A stretch of 64,000 nucleotides of DNA. Source: Bacillota bacterium (GTDB lineage Bacteria; Bacillota; Clostridia; Lachnospirales; Lachnospiraceae). Positions 40,850 to 51,200 of the stretch are shown one piece after another; the stretch's first letter is position 1; every line of letters starts with the position of its first letter. The position numbers were made by a program, and so were the translations under genes. The stretch lies in NCBI GenBank assembly GCA_023416695.1, contig JAEZGY010000058.1, forward strand, positions 57,232 to 121,231. Reading direction: 5' to 3'. A model generated the notes under the pieces. The model was not told the DNA's origin. It saw only the letters and a program-made list of their open reading frames with translations, and did not search any database.

Positions 40850-42949
40850 GTGAAAAGAAGATGTATGGCAATTATATTAATAATAGTATTAGTTGCCACA
40901 GGAATTGCATGTAATAAGGAAAAGAATCCAGCACCACAGTCTTCCACAAGTGATGAGACTAGTAAACCGACCAAAGCACCAGTCACTGAAACACCAAACA
41001 CCGGGGAAGAAGAGGAAGCTACAAAGCTTCAGATTGCTGGAGAGAAAGCAAATGCTTTGGGAACGTTATATGCTGCAGATAAGAAGATGGCTATAGCCAA
41101 TTATACTATAGAAGGGTGTTATTATTATGACAATGATACACTTATACTACTATACCGAGGTGCAAATGCTGAATTAAAGATTGGGTTTTATAATATCTAT
41201 TCAGGAACAATTGAGAAGACAGCAGATTTTGATTACCAAACATATATAGACCAGTGTACAGTCAGTTCCAATGGGAATATCTTTCTTTCTTCTACTTGGA
41301 GCAATTCATTTTTATTTCTAGATAAAGAGCTTAATAAGATTTTATACAGTGAGGAAATGACAGAGACTTTTTCCTCTGTAGTAAGTGCTCATGATGGAAC
41401 GAGCCTTTATTATATAGGAGGAGATGGGTACACATTATATAAGTATAATGCAGAATCAAAGGTTAGTTCTTTAATAACTACTTTTTCGGATAAACTCTTG
41501 TCTTTAATGCTATTGCAGATGACAAGTGATGATAACCATCTTACGGTGCAGTATTCCAATAGTACAGGTGGTATATCTTATTTAATACTTAATATTGCTA
41601 CCAAGGAGATACTTGATTTAGGGGACTATTCCAATAATCTTGTGACTAGTGGTAAGCTCTACTCAATGGCAGATTATGACTATATATCTAAGGGATATAT
41701 AGAGACTTTTCATATCGATCAACCACGAGTGTTAAGTAAAAAGTATTTTGTAGATCCTGAGGAGGGTAGTTGTTTCCAGCTAAATGGCTTGACCAACTCT
41801 ATCCTTACTGTATCTAAACTACCTGGTTCTTTAGAACCATCAGGTGGCGGTGTAATTCGGCTATACAATGCGGATAATATGCAAGTGGAGAAAATGACTG
41901 AAATAGACAGAGATACCTTATTAAACCTTAGTGGCCAACAGGCTTCTGATGATTCTACACAGATTTACTATTATATCAGTTCTAATTCCTTGCAAGTTTC
42001 GCTAGATAAAAAAACAGCTATTTTGGTTTATTCCAATGATGGGTATACTGGCGTGCTAATCTGGGATTTAGTGGAAGAACCTGAGGTTTCTACTAGTGAG
42101 AATCCAGGACTTGCATTTGTTGGTTCAGATGAGATTACTGCAGAGGATAACGACCAATATGTAGATCGTCTAGCAAAGGAGTATGGTGTAAATATCTATA
42201 TTAGAGATAAGGTGGTACGATATTTCCCAGATTTTGCAGTAAATGCCATGTATGATGAGAACGTTACTAATGAAGCGTTAAAATTAGTAGAGAAGGTTCT
42301 TTCAAGATATCCAAAAGGCTTCTTTAAAGAACTTAAATATGGAAGTATCAAGAGTTTTGACCTGTATCTTTGTGGTACTTTAGTTCAAGGAAGTGAATAC
42401 GGCATCAGTAATCCAGGAGGGTTTGCACTTCAATATCGGGGAAGTCAAATGATTGTTATGGATGTTTCCTATAGCGGTAGCATAGAGACCAGTCTTTCTC
42501 ATGAGATTATGCATGCCATGGAAAGCCGTATGGAGTATCTCATGGAGAAAGGGAAGCTTAAGGCCAGTGTGTTTGATAACTGGTATAAGTTAAATCCTAA
42601 GGATCACGATTATCGCTATGGATATTTGGATGATAACGGTTTGGAGTATGATGCAGTAAACAACGCTTTATATACTCCAAATGATGAAAAGAGTAGAAAT
42701 AACGTAGATAACATCTATTATATTGACTATTATGCAAATACGTTTCCTAACGAAGATAGGGCTAGAATCTTTGAAAATCTTATGATGGCTGACACAGAGC
42801 TAAGTTATGAATTTAATAGTAAGCATTTGAAGGCAAAGGCAATTTATCTGTGTAAGATGATACGTGCCACTTTCAAATCCGTTCCAGATGACGAGTTAGC
42901 TTACTGGGAGAGATTCTTAGGTGAGGATGTTTTTAAGCCACTGAAATAG
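40850..42949 (+). CDS. Lipoprotein with HExxH metallopeptidase motif
   Basis: A 699-residue surface lipoprotein. GTG 40850 follows GGGGGAG; the first residues (VKRRCMAIILIIVLVATGIAC) form a lipoprotein signal with lipobox TGIAC, then a Thr/Pro/Glu-rich linker. The middle (about residues 60-430) is repetitive beta-rich sequence of the WD/propeller style. The C-terminal 250 residues carry TSLSHEIMHAMES, a zinc-peptidase HExxH motif, with FPNEDRARIFENLMM downstream that could supply the third zinc ligand. I do not recognise a named peptidase family. A terminator separates it from the PP2C/kinase run that follows, but its surface location suits that locus. Confidence 0.8.
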   Translation: MKRRCMAIILIIVLVATGIACNKEKNPAPQSSTSDETSKPTKAPVTETPNTGEEEEATKLQIAGEKANALGTLYAADKKMAIANYTIEGCYYYDNDTLILLYRGANAELKIGFYNIYSGTIEKTADFDYQTYIDQCTVSSNGNIFLSSTWSNSFLFLDKELNKILYSEEMTETFSSVVSAHDGTSLYYIGGDGYTLYKYNAESKVSSLITTFSDKLLSLMLLQMTSDDNHLTVQYSNSTGGISYLILNIATKEILDLGDYSNNLVTSGKLYSMADYDYISKGYIETFHIDQPRVLSKKYFVDPEEGSCFQLNGLTNSILTVSKLPGSLEPSGGGVIRLYNADNMQVEKMTEIDRDTLLNLSGQQASDDSTQIYYYISSNSLQVSLDKKTAILVYSNDGYTGVLIWDLVEEPEVSTSENPGLAFVGSDEITAEDNDQYVDRLAKEYGVNIYIRDKVVRYFPDFAVNAMYDENVTNEALKLVEKVLSRYPKGFFKELKYGSIKSFDLYLCGTLVQGSEYGISNPGGFALQYRGSQMIVMDVSYSGSIETSLSHEIMHAMESRMEYLMEKGKLKASVFDNWYKLNPKDHDYRYGYLDDNGLEYDAVNNALYTPNDEKSRNNVDNIYYIDYYANTFPNEDRARIFENLMMADTELSYEFNSKHLKAKAIYLCKMIRATFKSVPDDELAYWERFLGEDVFKPLK

Positions 42950-42950
42950 T

Positions 42951-42992
42951 AAACAGGGCAGCTACAATTTTAATGTAGCCGCCCTGTTTTTT
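42951..42992 (+). terminator. Terminator after the HExxH lipoprotein gene
   Basis: AAACAGGGC.GCTACA / TGTAGC.GCCCTGTTT stem with one mismatch and a T6 tail. Confidence 0.92.
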
Positions 42993-43063
42993 ACATGTCA
43001 TATTGACATAATTTGTCAATGATGCTATGTTGATGAGTATATGTAGGAAAATTGAGGGATAAT

Positions 43064-43831
43064 ATGGAAATTATAAGTGGATTTAATACCGATAGAGGAC
43101 TTTATAAGGAGAATAATCAAGATAGTCTTTTGATTAAAGTGGCTAAGACTTCCATAGGAACGGTTTCCCTAGCTGTACTTTGTGATGGTATGGGTGGTTT
43201 AAATAATGGGGAGATAGCCAGTGCAATTGCAGTACAAGTCTATGAAGAATGGTTTGATTATAGTTTAGCGTCTTACTTAAATCCATTTTCCTATGAGAGT
43301 ATTATGAAGCAGATGGAAGAACAGATGAGGATAGCAAATCAGAAGATATTAGAGTATGGTAAAAGTCATAATATTCGTATGGGAACCACTTGCTCTACCT
43401 TATTACTACTTCATCATTATTTTTATATCCTTGTACATATTGGTGATACCAGAATTTATGAGATTAGCAGTGAAGTAAGATTGTTAACTAAGGATCACAC
43501 TCTAGTAGAGAGGGAGGTCGTTCTTGGGAATATCACTCCCTTGGAAGCTAGAACTGACAAGAGAAGGAATATTCTGTTGCAGTGTCTGGGGGATAATGAA
43601 ATGATACATCCTCAAGTAGAGACCGGGCAGGTGAGAGAGAATAGCGTATATTTATTGTGTTCCGATGGTTTATATCAGCAGTGTTCCAGTATGGATTTTG
43701 GTAAATTGTCTGCAGGAAATATTAATACAGAGGAGGAGTTAACACTACAATTAAAGCAGTTGATTCGCAGGTGTAGGGAAAGAAAAGAAAAGGATGATAT
43801 AACAGCAGTGGGATTAAGAATCATGACATAA
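43064..43831 (+). CDS. PP2C-family Ser/Thr protein phosphatase
   Basis: A 255-residue cytoplasmic phosphatase of the PrpC/Stp type. ATG 43064 has GAGGG upstream. The motifs for two metal ions are there: NNQDS, AVLCDGMGGLNNGEIAS, HIGDTRIYE, LTKDHTL, LLCSDGLYQQ and KEKDDITAVGL. It is the first gene of a run that continues with a kinase 14 bases later, the usual phosphatase-kinase pair, but here linked to surface proteins instead of cell-division genes. It probably removes phosphate from the kinase's targets. Confidence 0.93.
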   Translation: MEIISGFNTDRGLYKENNQDSLLIKVAKTSIGTVSLAVLCDGMGGLNNGEIASAIAVQVYEEWFDYSLASYLNPFSYESIMKQMEEQMRIANQKILEYGKSHNIRMGTTCSTLLLLHHYFYILVHIGDTRIYEISSEVRLLTKDHTLVEREVVLGNITPLEARTDKRRNILLQCLGDNEMIHPQVETGQVRENSVYLLCSDGLYQQCSSMDFGKLSAGNINTEEELTLQLKQLIRRCRERKEKDDITAVGLRIMT

Positions 43832-43845
43832 AGGGGAGGAGGGTC

Positions 43846-45528
43846 ATGTCCTTAGTAGGAAGAATTCTAAATGACAAGTATGAGGTTTTGAAGCTTATTG
43901 GAAATGGTGGAATGTCCAATGTATATTTAGCGATGGATATTCATCTTAATAAACAATGGGCGATTAAGGAGATCTACTCTACAAATCTAGACCAGGAGAT
44001 TTTGCTTCAAAGTCTGACCGCTGAAGTAAATTTAATGAGGAAGTTAGATCATGCTGCACTTCCTAGAATTGTTGATGTTATAAAGGAAGGGGAACTACTT
44101 TATGTAGTTATGGATTATATCGAGGGGGAGCCACTGAGTAAAATTGTGAAGATGTTTGGTGCCCAACCCCAGGAACTTGTGATTGATTGGGGGAAACAGC
44201 TTTGCCTAGTACTTCACTATCTTCATTCTAGGAAACCACCTATTATATATCGGGATATGAAACCCTCGAATATTATGCTATGTCCAGGTGGGAATCTTAA
44301 ATTAATAGATTTTGGTATAGCCAGAGAGTACAAAGAAGGTGGACATAGAGATACCGTGAATCTTGGAACCAAGGGTTACGCTGCTCCGGAGCAATTTGGT
44401 GGGAATACTCAGACAGATGAACGAACAGATATCTATTGTTTGGGAGTGACACTATACTATCTCCTGACTAATGTGAGTCCTGATAATCAACCATTTGAGT
44501 TAAAACCTATTCGAGAGATTAATCCATCCCTGTCAGGTGGACTTGAAAAGATAATACAAACTTGCATACAGCCTAAACCAGAACATCGCTATCAAACAGT
44601 GATGGAAGTTCTCTATGATTTAGGGAGGTATCAAGAAATAGATGAAACGTATAGAAAACAGCAAAAGAAGACCCTTCATCGTTTTGTTAGGCGTTTTATT
44701 GTTGGTGTTTGCTTTTTTATAGTAAGTATTCTATTTTTCGCTATAAATCGTAGAGTTGAGCAGCTAAATTATGAGAGTATATTAGAGCAAGCAAGTATGA
44801 CTGCTGACATCAATAAGCAAAAGGAGTTTCTTCTTAAGGCAATTGAAATTAATCCAGAGATCATAGAGCCTTATTTGAAATTACTCCAACTCTACAAAGA
44901 GGATGGTACATATACATTAGAGGAAAATGAACAGTTACTAACCGTTATAATGAATCATGATAAGAGTATAAAGGGGAGTGACGATTACATATCTTTAGCT
45001 TTTCAAATTGGAAAGTTGTATTGGTATTATTACGATTATGGAACCACTTATTCAAAGGATAATCAGGTTACTAGGATGAAAAGTTCTATATCCTGGTTTG
45101 AGCAAGTGACCAAACATGGTGATAAGGAAAGTGATTACTATAATATGGCGCTTATTTATTATAATATTGGTGTTTTTAACAGAGACATTAACCTTGCCAT
45201 TGAGGAAGCTTCGGATAAAGGAAGCTATTTGTCCTATTGGACAAATCTAAAGGAGATGTTTGACTTAGTGGAGAAGGAGAGAGAAGAGAGCGACATAGTA
45301 AAATTGGAACTTTATCGAGTGATATCCAATGGGATAGAATTATATGCGAGAAAATTCAAGGGTGACGGTGTTGAAAAAAAGGAATTACTGAATTATTATA
45401 CCAAAATCCTTCTTAGCACGAAAGAATTACTAGCAAATACAGATAAAACAAGTAATATGAAGAGCTATATTTTGTCTAGAGAGGATAAAGTTCTCTGGGC
45501 CGTTGATAATGCTTATGATTTAGAGTAG
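43846..45528 (+). CDS. Transmembrane Ser/Thr protein kinase with extracellular TPR-like region
   Basis: A 560-residue Hanks-type kinase. Kinase domain residues 10-270: GNGGMSNVYLA loop, Lys41 in AIKEI, catalytic loop YRDMKPSN (HRD replaced by YRD, as in many bacterial kinases), LIDFGIA, and APEQFG. One membrane helix follows near residues 281-302 (FIVGVCFFIVSILFFAI). The outer 255 residues have no PASTA repeats; instead they look like helical TPR pairs (KQKEFLLKAIEINPEIIEPYLKLLQLY, SDYYNMALIYYNIGVF). It would sense a protein or glycan partner outside. GGGGAGG before ATG; 14 bases after the phosphatase gene. Confidence 0.92.
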   Translation: MSLVGRILNDKYEVLKLIGNGGMSNVYLAMDIHLNKQWAIKEIYSTNLDQEILLQSLTAEVNLMRKLDHAALPRIVDVIKEGELLYVVMDYIEGEPLSKIVKMFGAQPQELVIDWGKQLCLVLHYLHSRKPPIIYRDMKPSNIMLCPGGNLKLIDFGIAREYKEGGHRDTVNLGTKGYAAPEQFGGNTQTDERTDIYCLGVTLYYLLTNVSPDNQPFELKPIREINPSLSGGLEKIIQTCIQPKPEHRYQTVMEVLYDLGRYQEIDETYRKQQKKTLHRFVRRFIVGVCFFIVSILFFAINRRVEQLNYESILEQASMTADINKQKEFLLKAIEINPEIIEPYLKLLQLYKEDGTYTLEENEQLLTVIMNHDKSIKGSDDYISLAFQIGKLYWYYYDYGTTYSKDNQVTRMKSSISWFEQVTKHGDKESDYYNMALIYYNIGVFNRDINLAIEEASDKGSYLSYWTNLKEMFDLVEKEREESDIVKLELYRVISNGIELYARKFKGDGVEKKELLNYYTKILLSTKELLANTDKTSNMKSYILSREDKVLWAVDNAYDLE

Positions 45529-45566
45529 ATTTCTATTGATTTATATGTCGTAAGGGGGAGATTTCT

Positions 45567-46106
45567 ATTGTAGTCTATCAGTTCATTTCAATCGTTTGTT
45601 TCCTAATAGCAATTATTTTTTTGGTATCTGCCATTTATCAATGGTTTACCAATCATATCTATCACATCATTCAGGATTTAACCGGCAGTACTCGTGCTAG
45701 ACAAGTTAAGTATCTTAAAGATAATAGTATGCTCCTTAATACTAGTATTTGTAATAAGAAAATGGGTAGCCTGAATCAGCTGGTAGAAATGTATTTGCAG
45801 CAGGATAAAGGACAAGCAGTGCCACTACCAGATCTTATTCTACCCAATGGTTTAAATGAAGGTTTACAGAGTTGGTCCATCTATCCCATAGAACCTAGAA
45901 TGGCTCCTGTAAATGAGGAGGAAACTGATATAACTCAGGTTCTAAGTAGCTATGATATTATAGAAAAGGATGGGGAGCCACTGGAAATATTTCAACAGGA
46001 TAAACAATATCCCTATAAAAATGTCATTTTACCAGTATGCCAAGGGGCATCATTTAAAGTGATCAAGAGCTGTGTAGTGGTTCATTGGAGACTTTATGAT
46101 TTGTAG
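45567..46106 (+). CDS. Unknown membrane-anchored protein with an ATT start
   Basis: A 179-residue protein. There is no ATG, GTG or TTG in the proper place: AAGGGGGAG is followed, 6 bases later, by ATT-GTA-GTC at 45567, and the frame from there encodes an N-terminal membrane helix (VVYQFISIVCFLIAIIFLVSAIYQW). The first usual start is a TTG at 45621, inside that helix and without a ribosome site. The rest is hydrophilic with no recognised domain. It either uses ATT as start (as infC does) or contains a base change or sequencing error. It lies in the kinase run, 38 bases after the kinase gene and 36 before the leucine-rich-repeat gene. Confidence 0.6.
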   Translation: MVVYQFISIVCFLIAIIFLVSAIYQWFTNHIYHIIQDLTGSTRARQVKYLKDNSMLLNTSICNKKMGSLNQLVEMYLQQDKGQAVPLPDLILPNGLNEGLQSWSIYPIEPRMAPVNEEETDITQVLSSYDIIEKDGEPLEIFQQDKQYPYKNVILPVCQGASFKVIKSCVVVHWRLYDL

Positions 46107-46142
46107 TTTTTAAGGGATTAGAAAATAATGAGGGGGAGAGTT

Positions 46143-48188
46143 ATGCAAAATTGTAAAAAGAAATTGCTGGTGATAGTAGTACTAAGCGCTGTATTATGGA
46201 TGATGCAATTAGAAATCTTTTCAGATCAGGTATATGCTGAGGAAGCAACAATGTTGGTAAGTGGGGATTATCAATATAAGATGTTAGAGAATGGAACAGC
46301 AGAAATCTGTGGCTATATCGGCTTAGGAGGGGAAATTACAATACCAGCAAGTATTGAGGGGATCACTGTTAGTAGGATTGGGGATAAAGCGTTTTACGGG
46401 AACAATGTGATTACTAAGGTTACTGTAGAGAATGGAATTAGGGAACTGGGAAACAGTTGTTTTTGGGATTGTAAGTACTTAGCTTCGGTTTATCTTCCAG
46501 ATAGTGTGGAAAAAATAGAGGATGATATTTTTTATGGTAATATGAAACTAAAGGAGGTTAGGTTACCAAGTGGTCTTAGAAGTATATCAGATGGTATGTT
46601 TTGCTGGTGTACTTCCCTAGCATATATAGATGTACCAATTAGTGTTGAAGTAATTGGTAGTGATGCGTTTGGTAATTGTAATAGTTTATTAGAAGTCTAT
46701 CTTCCAGATAATGTTACCATGTTAAAAGATGGTGCGTTCTATGGATGCAAAAATTTACAACGTATAAGGTTATCACCAAAAACAGAGTTTATATCTGAGC
46801 AAGCATTTGATCGCACTGATCATTTAATATGGATTACCAATGTTGATTTTAGAAAGTTAGAGATAGCTGAAAACTTCTCTAAGATCAGTGTTTTATCGGA
46901 ATCACAAAGTATTTTTTTAGAAGAGTATGCTTTTAAGAATAGCATGCTTAAAGATATGGTTATCGTTATTAAGCATAATAATTATATTGGGAAAGAAGTT
47001 TTTTCACCAGGGACTATATTATGTGGAAAGATTGGAACAGAGTTAGAGACCTATGCTAAAGAAAATAACCATGTTTTTGTGGAATACATAAAGGCTGAAG
47101 GGCTTAGCTTGAACAAGACAAATGTCTTATTACATTGGAATGCAAATAATACATTACAATTATCCCATAGTGTCTCACCATCTACAGCAACGATTACTCA
47201 GGTAGGATATTATTCTTCTAATCCTAAAGTAGCCATTGTAGATGGGGAAGGGAAAGTCACTGCTCTTACAGATGGTAAGGCCATTATTACGGCAGTATCC
47301 CTTGATAATGAGAGCCTAACTGCTAGCTGTGAAGTAACAGTTTCTACAGCCTTACAAGGTATGAGTATCTCTAAGAAGTCTGCTATCATCTATCCAGGCA
47401 AAGCAAATGGATTACAACTTACTGTAACCTCAACTCCGAAAAATTTAAAAGGCTGGAAAGTGAGTTGGAGTAGCTCCAATGCACAGGTTGCTATGGTAGA
47501 TCAAAAAGGAAAAGTCGTTGGAATCAATGCAGGAACTTCTATTATCACAGCAACAAGTAGTAATATAAGAGTTTCTTGTAAGGTTACAGTAAGGCCAGCT
47601 GATTTGCAAGGATTTACCATGGAGAAACAGACCACTTCATCTATACTCCTAAAGTGGAAGCGAGTAACAGCGGTATCTGGATATACCTTTTATGGATATA
47701 ACAATAAAACAAAAAAGTATCAGACCATTTGTAATATTAGTGCTAAACAAAACTCTTATGTTCTAAATAAATTCATAAGTAAGAAAAGGTTAACCTCAGG
47801 AAGTACGTATCTGTTATATTTAAAGCCCTATAGGATTATTGAAGGTAAATCATATTACGGAAAGGGAATGGCACTTAAGGTTGCTACAAAACCAGATCAG
47901 GTGAGAACTTTAACTTTAAGAAAAGTAAAAACTACTAATGCTACAGGCTGGAGAATTTCTTGGAGAAAGGTGATTGGGGCTTCTGGTTATAAGATTTATG
48001 TATCCACCAATAAGGGAAGGACCTATAAGAAGGTAGCTAGTTTAGATAAGCCTAATAAAACTGTGTATCAATTGACCAAGGGTAAAAGTAAGACGACTTA
48101 TTATATTAGAATAAGTGCTTATAAGTATATATCAAACAAAATTATAGAAGGTGCACAAAGTAAGACAAGAAAAATTAAAATTTACTAA
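46143..48188 (+). CDS. Secreted BspA-type leucine-rich repeat protein with Big_2 and Fn3 domains
   Basis: A 681-residue exported protein. ATG 46143 follows GAGGGGGAG; signal peptide to about residue 36 (ends QVYAEE). Residues 55-280 hold BspA/TpLRR repeats (GDKAFYGNNVITKVTV, CKYLASVYLPDSVEKIEDDIFYG, CTSLAYIDVPISVEVIGSDAFGNC, CKNLQRIRL). Two Big_2 Ig-like domains follow (GLSLNKTNVLLHW to SCEVTVS, and MSISKKSAIIYPG to CKVTV), then two fibronectin type III-like modules. No wall anchor is seen. Such proteins usually bind other proteins or glycans. It is in the same transcript as the kinase pair, a link I have not seen described. Confidence 0.88.
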   Translation: MQNCKKKLLVIVVLSAVLWMMQLEIFSDQVYAEEATMLVSGDYQYKMLENGTAEICGYIGLGGEITIPASIEGITVSRIGDKAFYGNNVITKVTVENGIRELGNSCFWDCKYLASVYLPDSVEKIEDDIFYGNMKLKEVRLPSGLRSISDGMFCWCTSLAYIDVPISVEVIGSDAFGNCNSLLEVYLPDNVTMLKDGAFYGCKNLQRIRLSPKTEFISEQAFDRTDHLIWITNVDFRKLEIAENFSKISVLSESQSIFLEEYAFKNSMLKDMVIVIKHNNYIGKEVFSPGTILCGKIGTELETYAKENNHVFVEYIKAEGLSLNKTNVLLHWNANNTLQLSHSVSPSTATITQVGYYSSNPKVAIVDGEGKVTALTDGKAIITAVSLDNESLTASCEVTVSTALQGMSISKKSAIIYPGKANGLQLTVTSTPKNLKGWKVSWSSSNAQVAMVDQKGKVVGINAGTSIITATSSNIRVSCKVTVRPADLQGFTMEKQTTSSILLKWKRVTAVSGYTFYGYNNKTKKYQTICNISAKQNSYVLNKFISKKRLTSGSTYLLYLKPYRIIEGKSYYGKGMALKVATKPDQVRTLTLRKVKTTNATGWRISWRKVIGASGYKIYVSTNKGRTYKKVASLDKPNKTVYQLTKGKSKTTYYIRISAYKYISNKIIEGAQSKTRKIKIY

Positions 48189-48221
48189 GGGGAGGGTAGA
48201 AGATGATAGGGAGGTTATAGT

Positions 48222-51200
48222 GTGAGTAAGGGATATAGAGGGGTAATTAGACAGGGATGTAAAGTGATTTTTGCTCTAGGCTTATGTTTATTACTTTTTA
48301 AATATGGGGTATCTAATATTTATAATAGCGTTCATGGTGAGAAAGAGAAAACTAGAATCAGTATTGAGGTCATCAGTACAGGAGAGGGGCAAGTAAAGAT
48401 ATTTGAAGGGAATGCTTGCGTATTATCAGGTAATGGATTAGTGACAGTCTCTGAATCCTCTGACATTAAGATTCAACTGACTTGTCACGATGGAAATCTG
48501 ATAAGTTATTATAGAGTGAATGGGGGAGACAAGGAATTCTCGAAGGGACAACAATGGGATGATGAGTTAAATAATCTTACAGAAGATACTAAAATAGAAG
48601 TGGGGTTTCAGCTATACAACACCATTGTAATTGACAAGAAAGAGAGCTATGAGCTAGAGGTAAGAGGGGCAGAGTACTGTTCTAAAACTAAGGAAATGTC
48701 TGACTGTTATTTCTATGATACAGATACGTTATTAGTGAAGGTACTTCCTAAGGAATATTGGTTACTTCAAGAGATTGAATTAGATGAAAAGATATATTAT
48801 CCTGAAGAGCTAGAAACTTTACAGCACATTGAAAATGATTATGAGTTATCCATTACCAATAGCATAAAAAAAATATCCTGTACATTCGTTAAGGAAAAGA
48901 TTCCAGTCACCATAAAATATGGGGAAGGGACTTTTTACATTAATGGTGAACTAGTAGAAGATGGACAGGAGATTGATCGTTGTTCATTGTACGATGTTAC
49001 CTATATAGTTTCTCAGGAAACGACGCTTGTTAATACAATATATTTTAATATGGAGAAAGTAGAACTTATATCAGATAATGATAGTTGGGAAACTTACCAT
49101 TTTACTCAAGAGGACAAGCAGAACGAAGTGATTATTCGTGTAATCGAAAATGATGCACAGATTGTTACATCCTGTAGAGATTACTTTGATATGAAAAAGC
49201 AGGTAAAAAATATATATTGGCCCCAAAAGTATTATACGGTTTATGTGAAGCAAAAGGAAATCACCTTAGTATGTTTAAGGGATAGTAGAGTTAATAAAGT
49301 AATGTTTAATAATAATATAACCAATATTGATAATACTCTTAAAATAAATACACCAGCTTCTATTGCTAAAATTGGTATTAAATCAGATCAAGGTCTAGTT
49401 GTATGCCTCACACCACTTCAATTTGTCTATGATGGAAATGCACCTACTATCTCGAATTACTCCATTAACACGTATCCCACAATCAAAGATAAAACCCCAC
49501 AAATTGACCTTACTGTTGTAGCCAAAGACAGTGGAGAGGCAGGAGTTGACCAGATTTTGTGTGGATCTTATGAGGAGTATAATCAGTGGGTTACCAAAGT
49601 TGAATCAGGTGAATATGAAAGTATGCATGAGAAAGCGGAATCCCAAGTAGAAGTCACTTTCCCTAATCAAGAAAGTTATAGTAGTAATGATTATTATGTA
49701 TGGGCCATTGATTGCGCTGCTAATATATCTGCGGCAGTTAAGTTGGACCTGCAAGGCCCTGTCCTTCAGTGTAGTACTGAGGATGTGTGGCACAACACAG
49801 AATTTCAAGTGACAGGGGTAGCCGATGAAAATATCGAAAGCATTTTTTATAGTAGTTCTTATGATGCATTTTTGCAGTATACCTACAAAGTGCAGCCTGT
49901 GAAGAAAGATGGGCAATCGGAAGAGCAAGAGGAACAGTACTCTGGTAAAAGTAAAAGCAATGCGTGGTCATTTACTTTACCTGCCAAGGAAGATAAGATA
50001 CAGACTTATTATATTTGGGGGTATGACATACATGGTAACAAATCTACAGTACCTATTATCTATGATTCCAAGACAGATGTAACAGCACCATATTTAAATC
50101 TTAGTCGAAGTATAGGGGAGGGGCAGTGGAGTAAAGATGTGATAAGGCTTTCATTAGAAGCAGGAGAGAATAATCTTTCTTGTAATTCTGGAATTGAGCA
50201 AGTATATTACAGTTCTATGGCTGACTTTAGTAATCCTATTGCAATTACCTATCAGAACAATAAAGGAGAATATGTGGTCCAATCACCGACAGATAGCAAT
50301 GGGAAAGCGTTGGAATTGAACCAAAAATATTATTTTTGGGCAGTTGATAAAGCAGGTAATAAATCTCCTATAAAAGAAACAACTGTGCAGGTAGATGCTA
50401 GAGCACCATATCTTATTGATGTAGAACTCGAAACCAAGGAAAGTAAAGGGCAGATAAAGGTTACGAAAAATGGGATATGTAGTAAGGAGAAGCTGCTTCT
50501 TAAAGTAAAGGCAAAGGATGAAGGCGTTTCTAGTGGACTTGGCTATGTGTATCTGTATCAAGAGGATAAGGTATATGCGAAAGCAAAGGGTGAGAATGGA
50601 GTATATTTATTTGAAATAAGTAAGCCGTTTTTTGGAGAGGTTTCTTTTCAGGTAGAGGATGGTGTTGGCCATATGTCTAATAAAATGACCATTTCTCAAC
50701 TGAACAATGGGATCGCAAGTAGTTATGTTCGATTAGAGGATGAAGCCCCACAGGTACATATAGAATGTCCTCTAGCTAATTATACAGATACTTCCAATAA
50801 AAGATGGTACAAGGAGGATGTAGACTTAACCATATCCTATTTGGATACAGGTTCTGGAGTGCAAGACATAAAAACATGGATTAATGAGGAGCAAATACTA
50901 GTAGACACTAAGGGAAGGACTCTTCCCATTAATGAATTGGTTGGAGACACTTCACAATATACTCTTTCAACATCTCAGGTTCCGCCAAAAGAGGATGGAA
51001 GCTATCATATTAAAGTACAAGTAACTGATGGTTGTGGGAATATATCGGAAGAAACCTGTGTTATTTATATAGATAGAGAGGCGCCATATATCAGTCATTT
51101 TATCCTAACTACTAAAAATGAGAGTTATAAGCAGACGAAAATGGTAGACCAGGAGTCCTATGGGTATTATTTTGAAGAAAAAGCACTAATAAGAATACAA

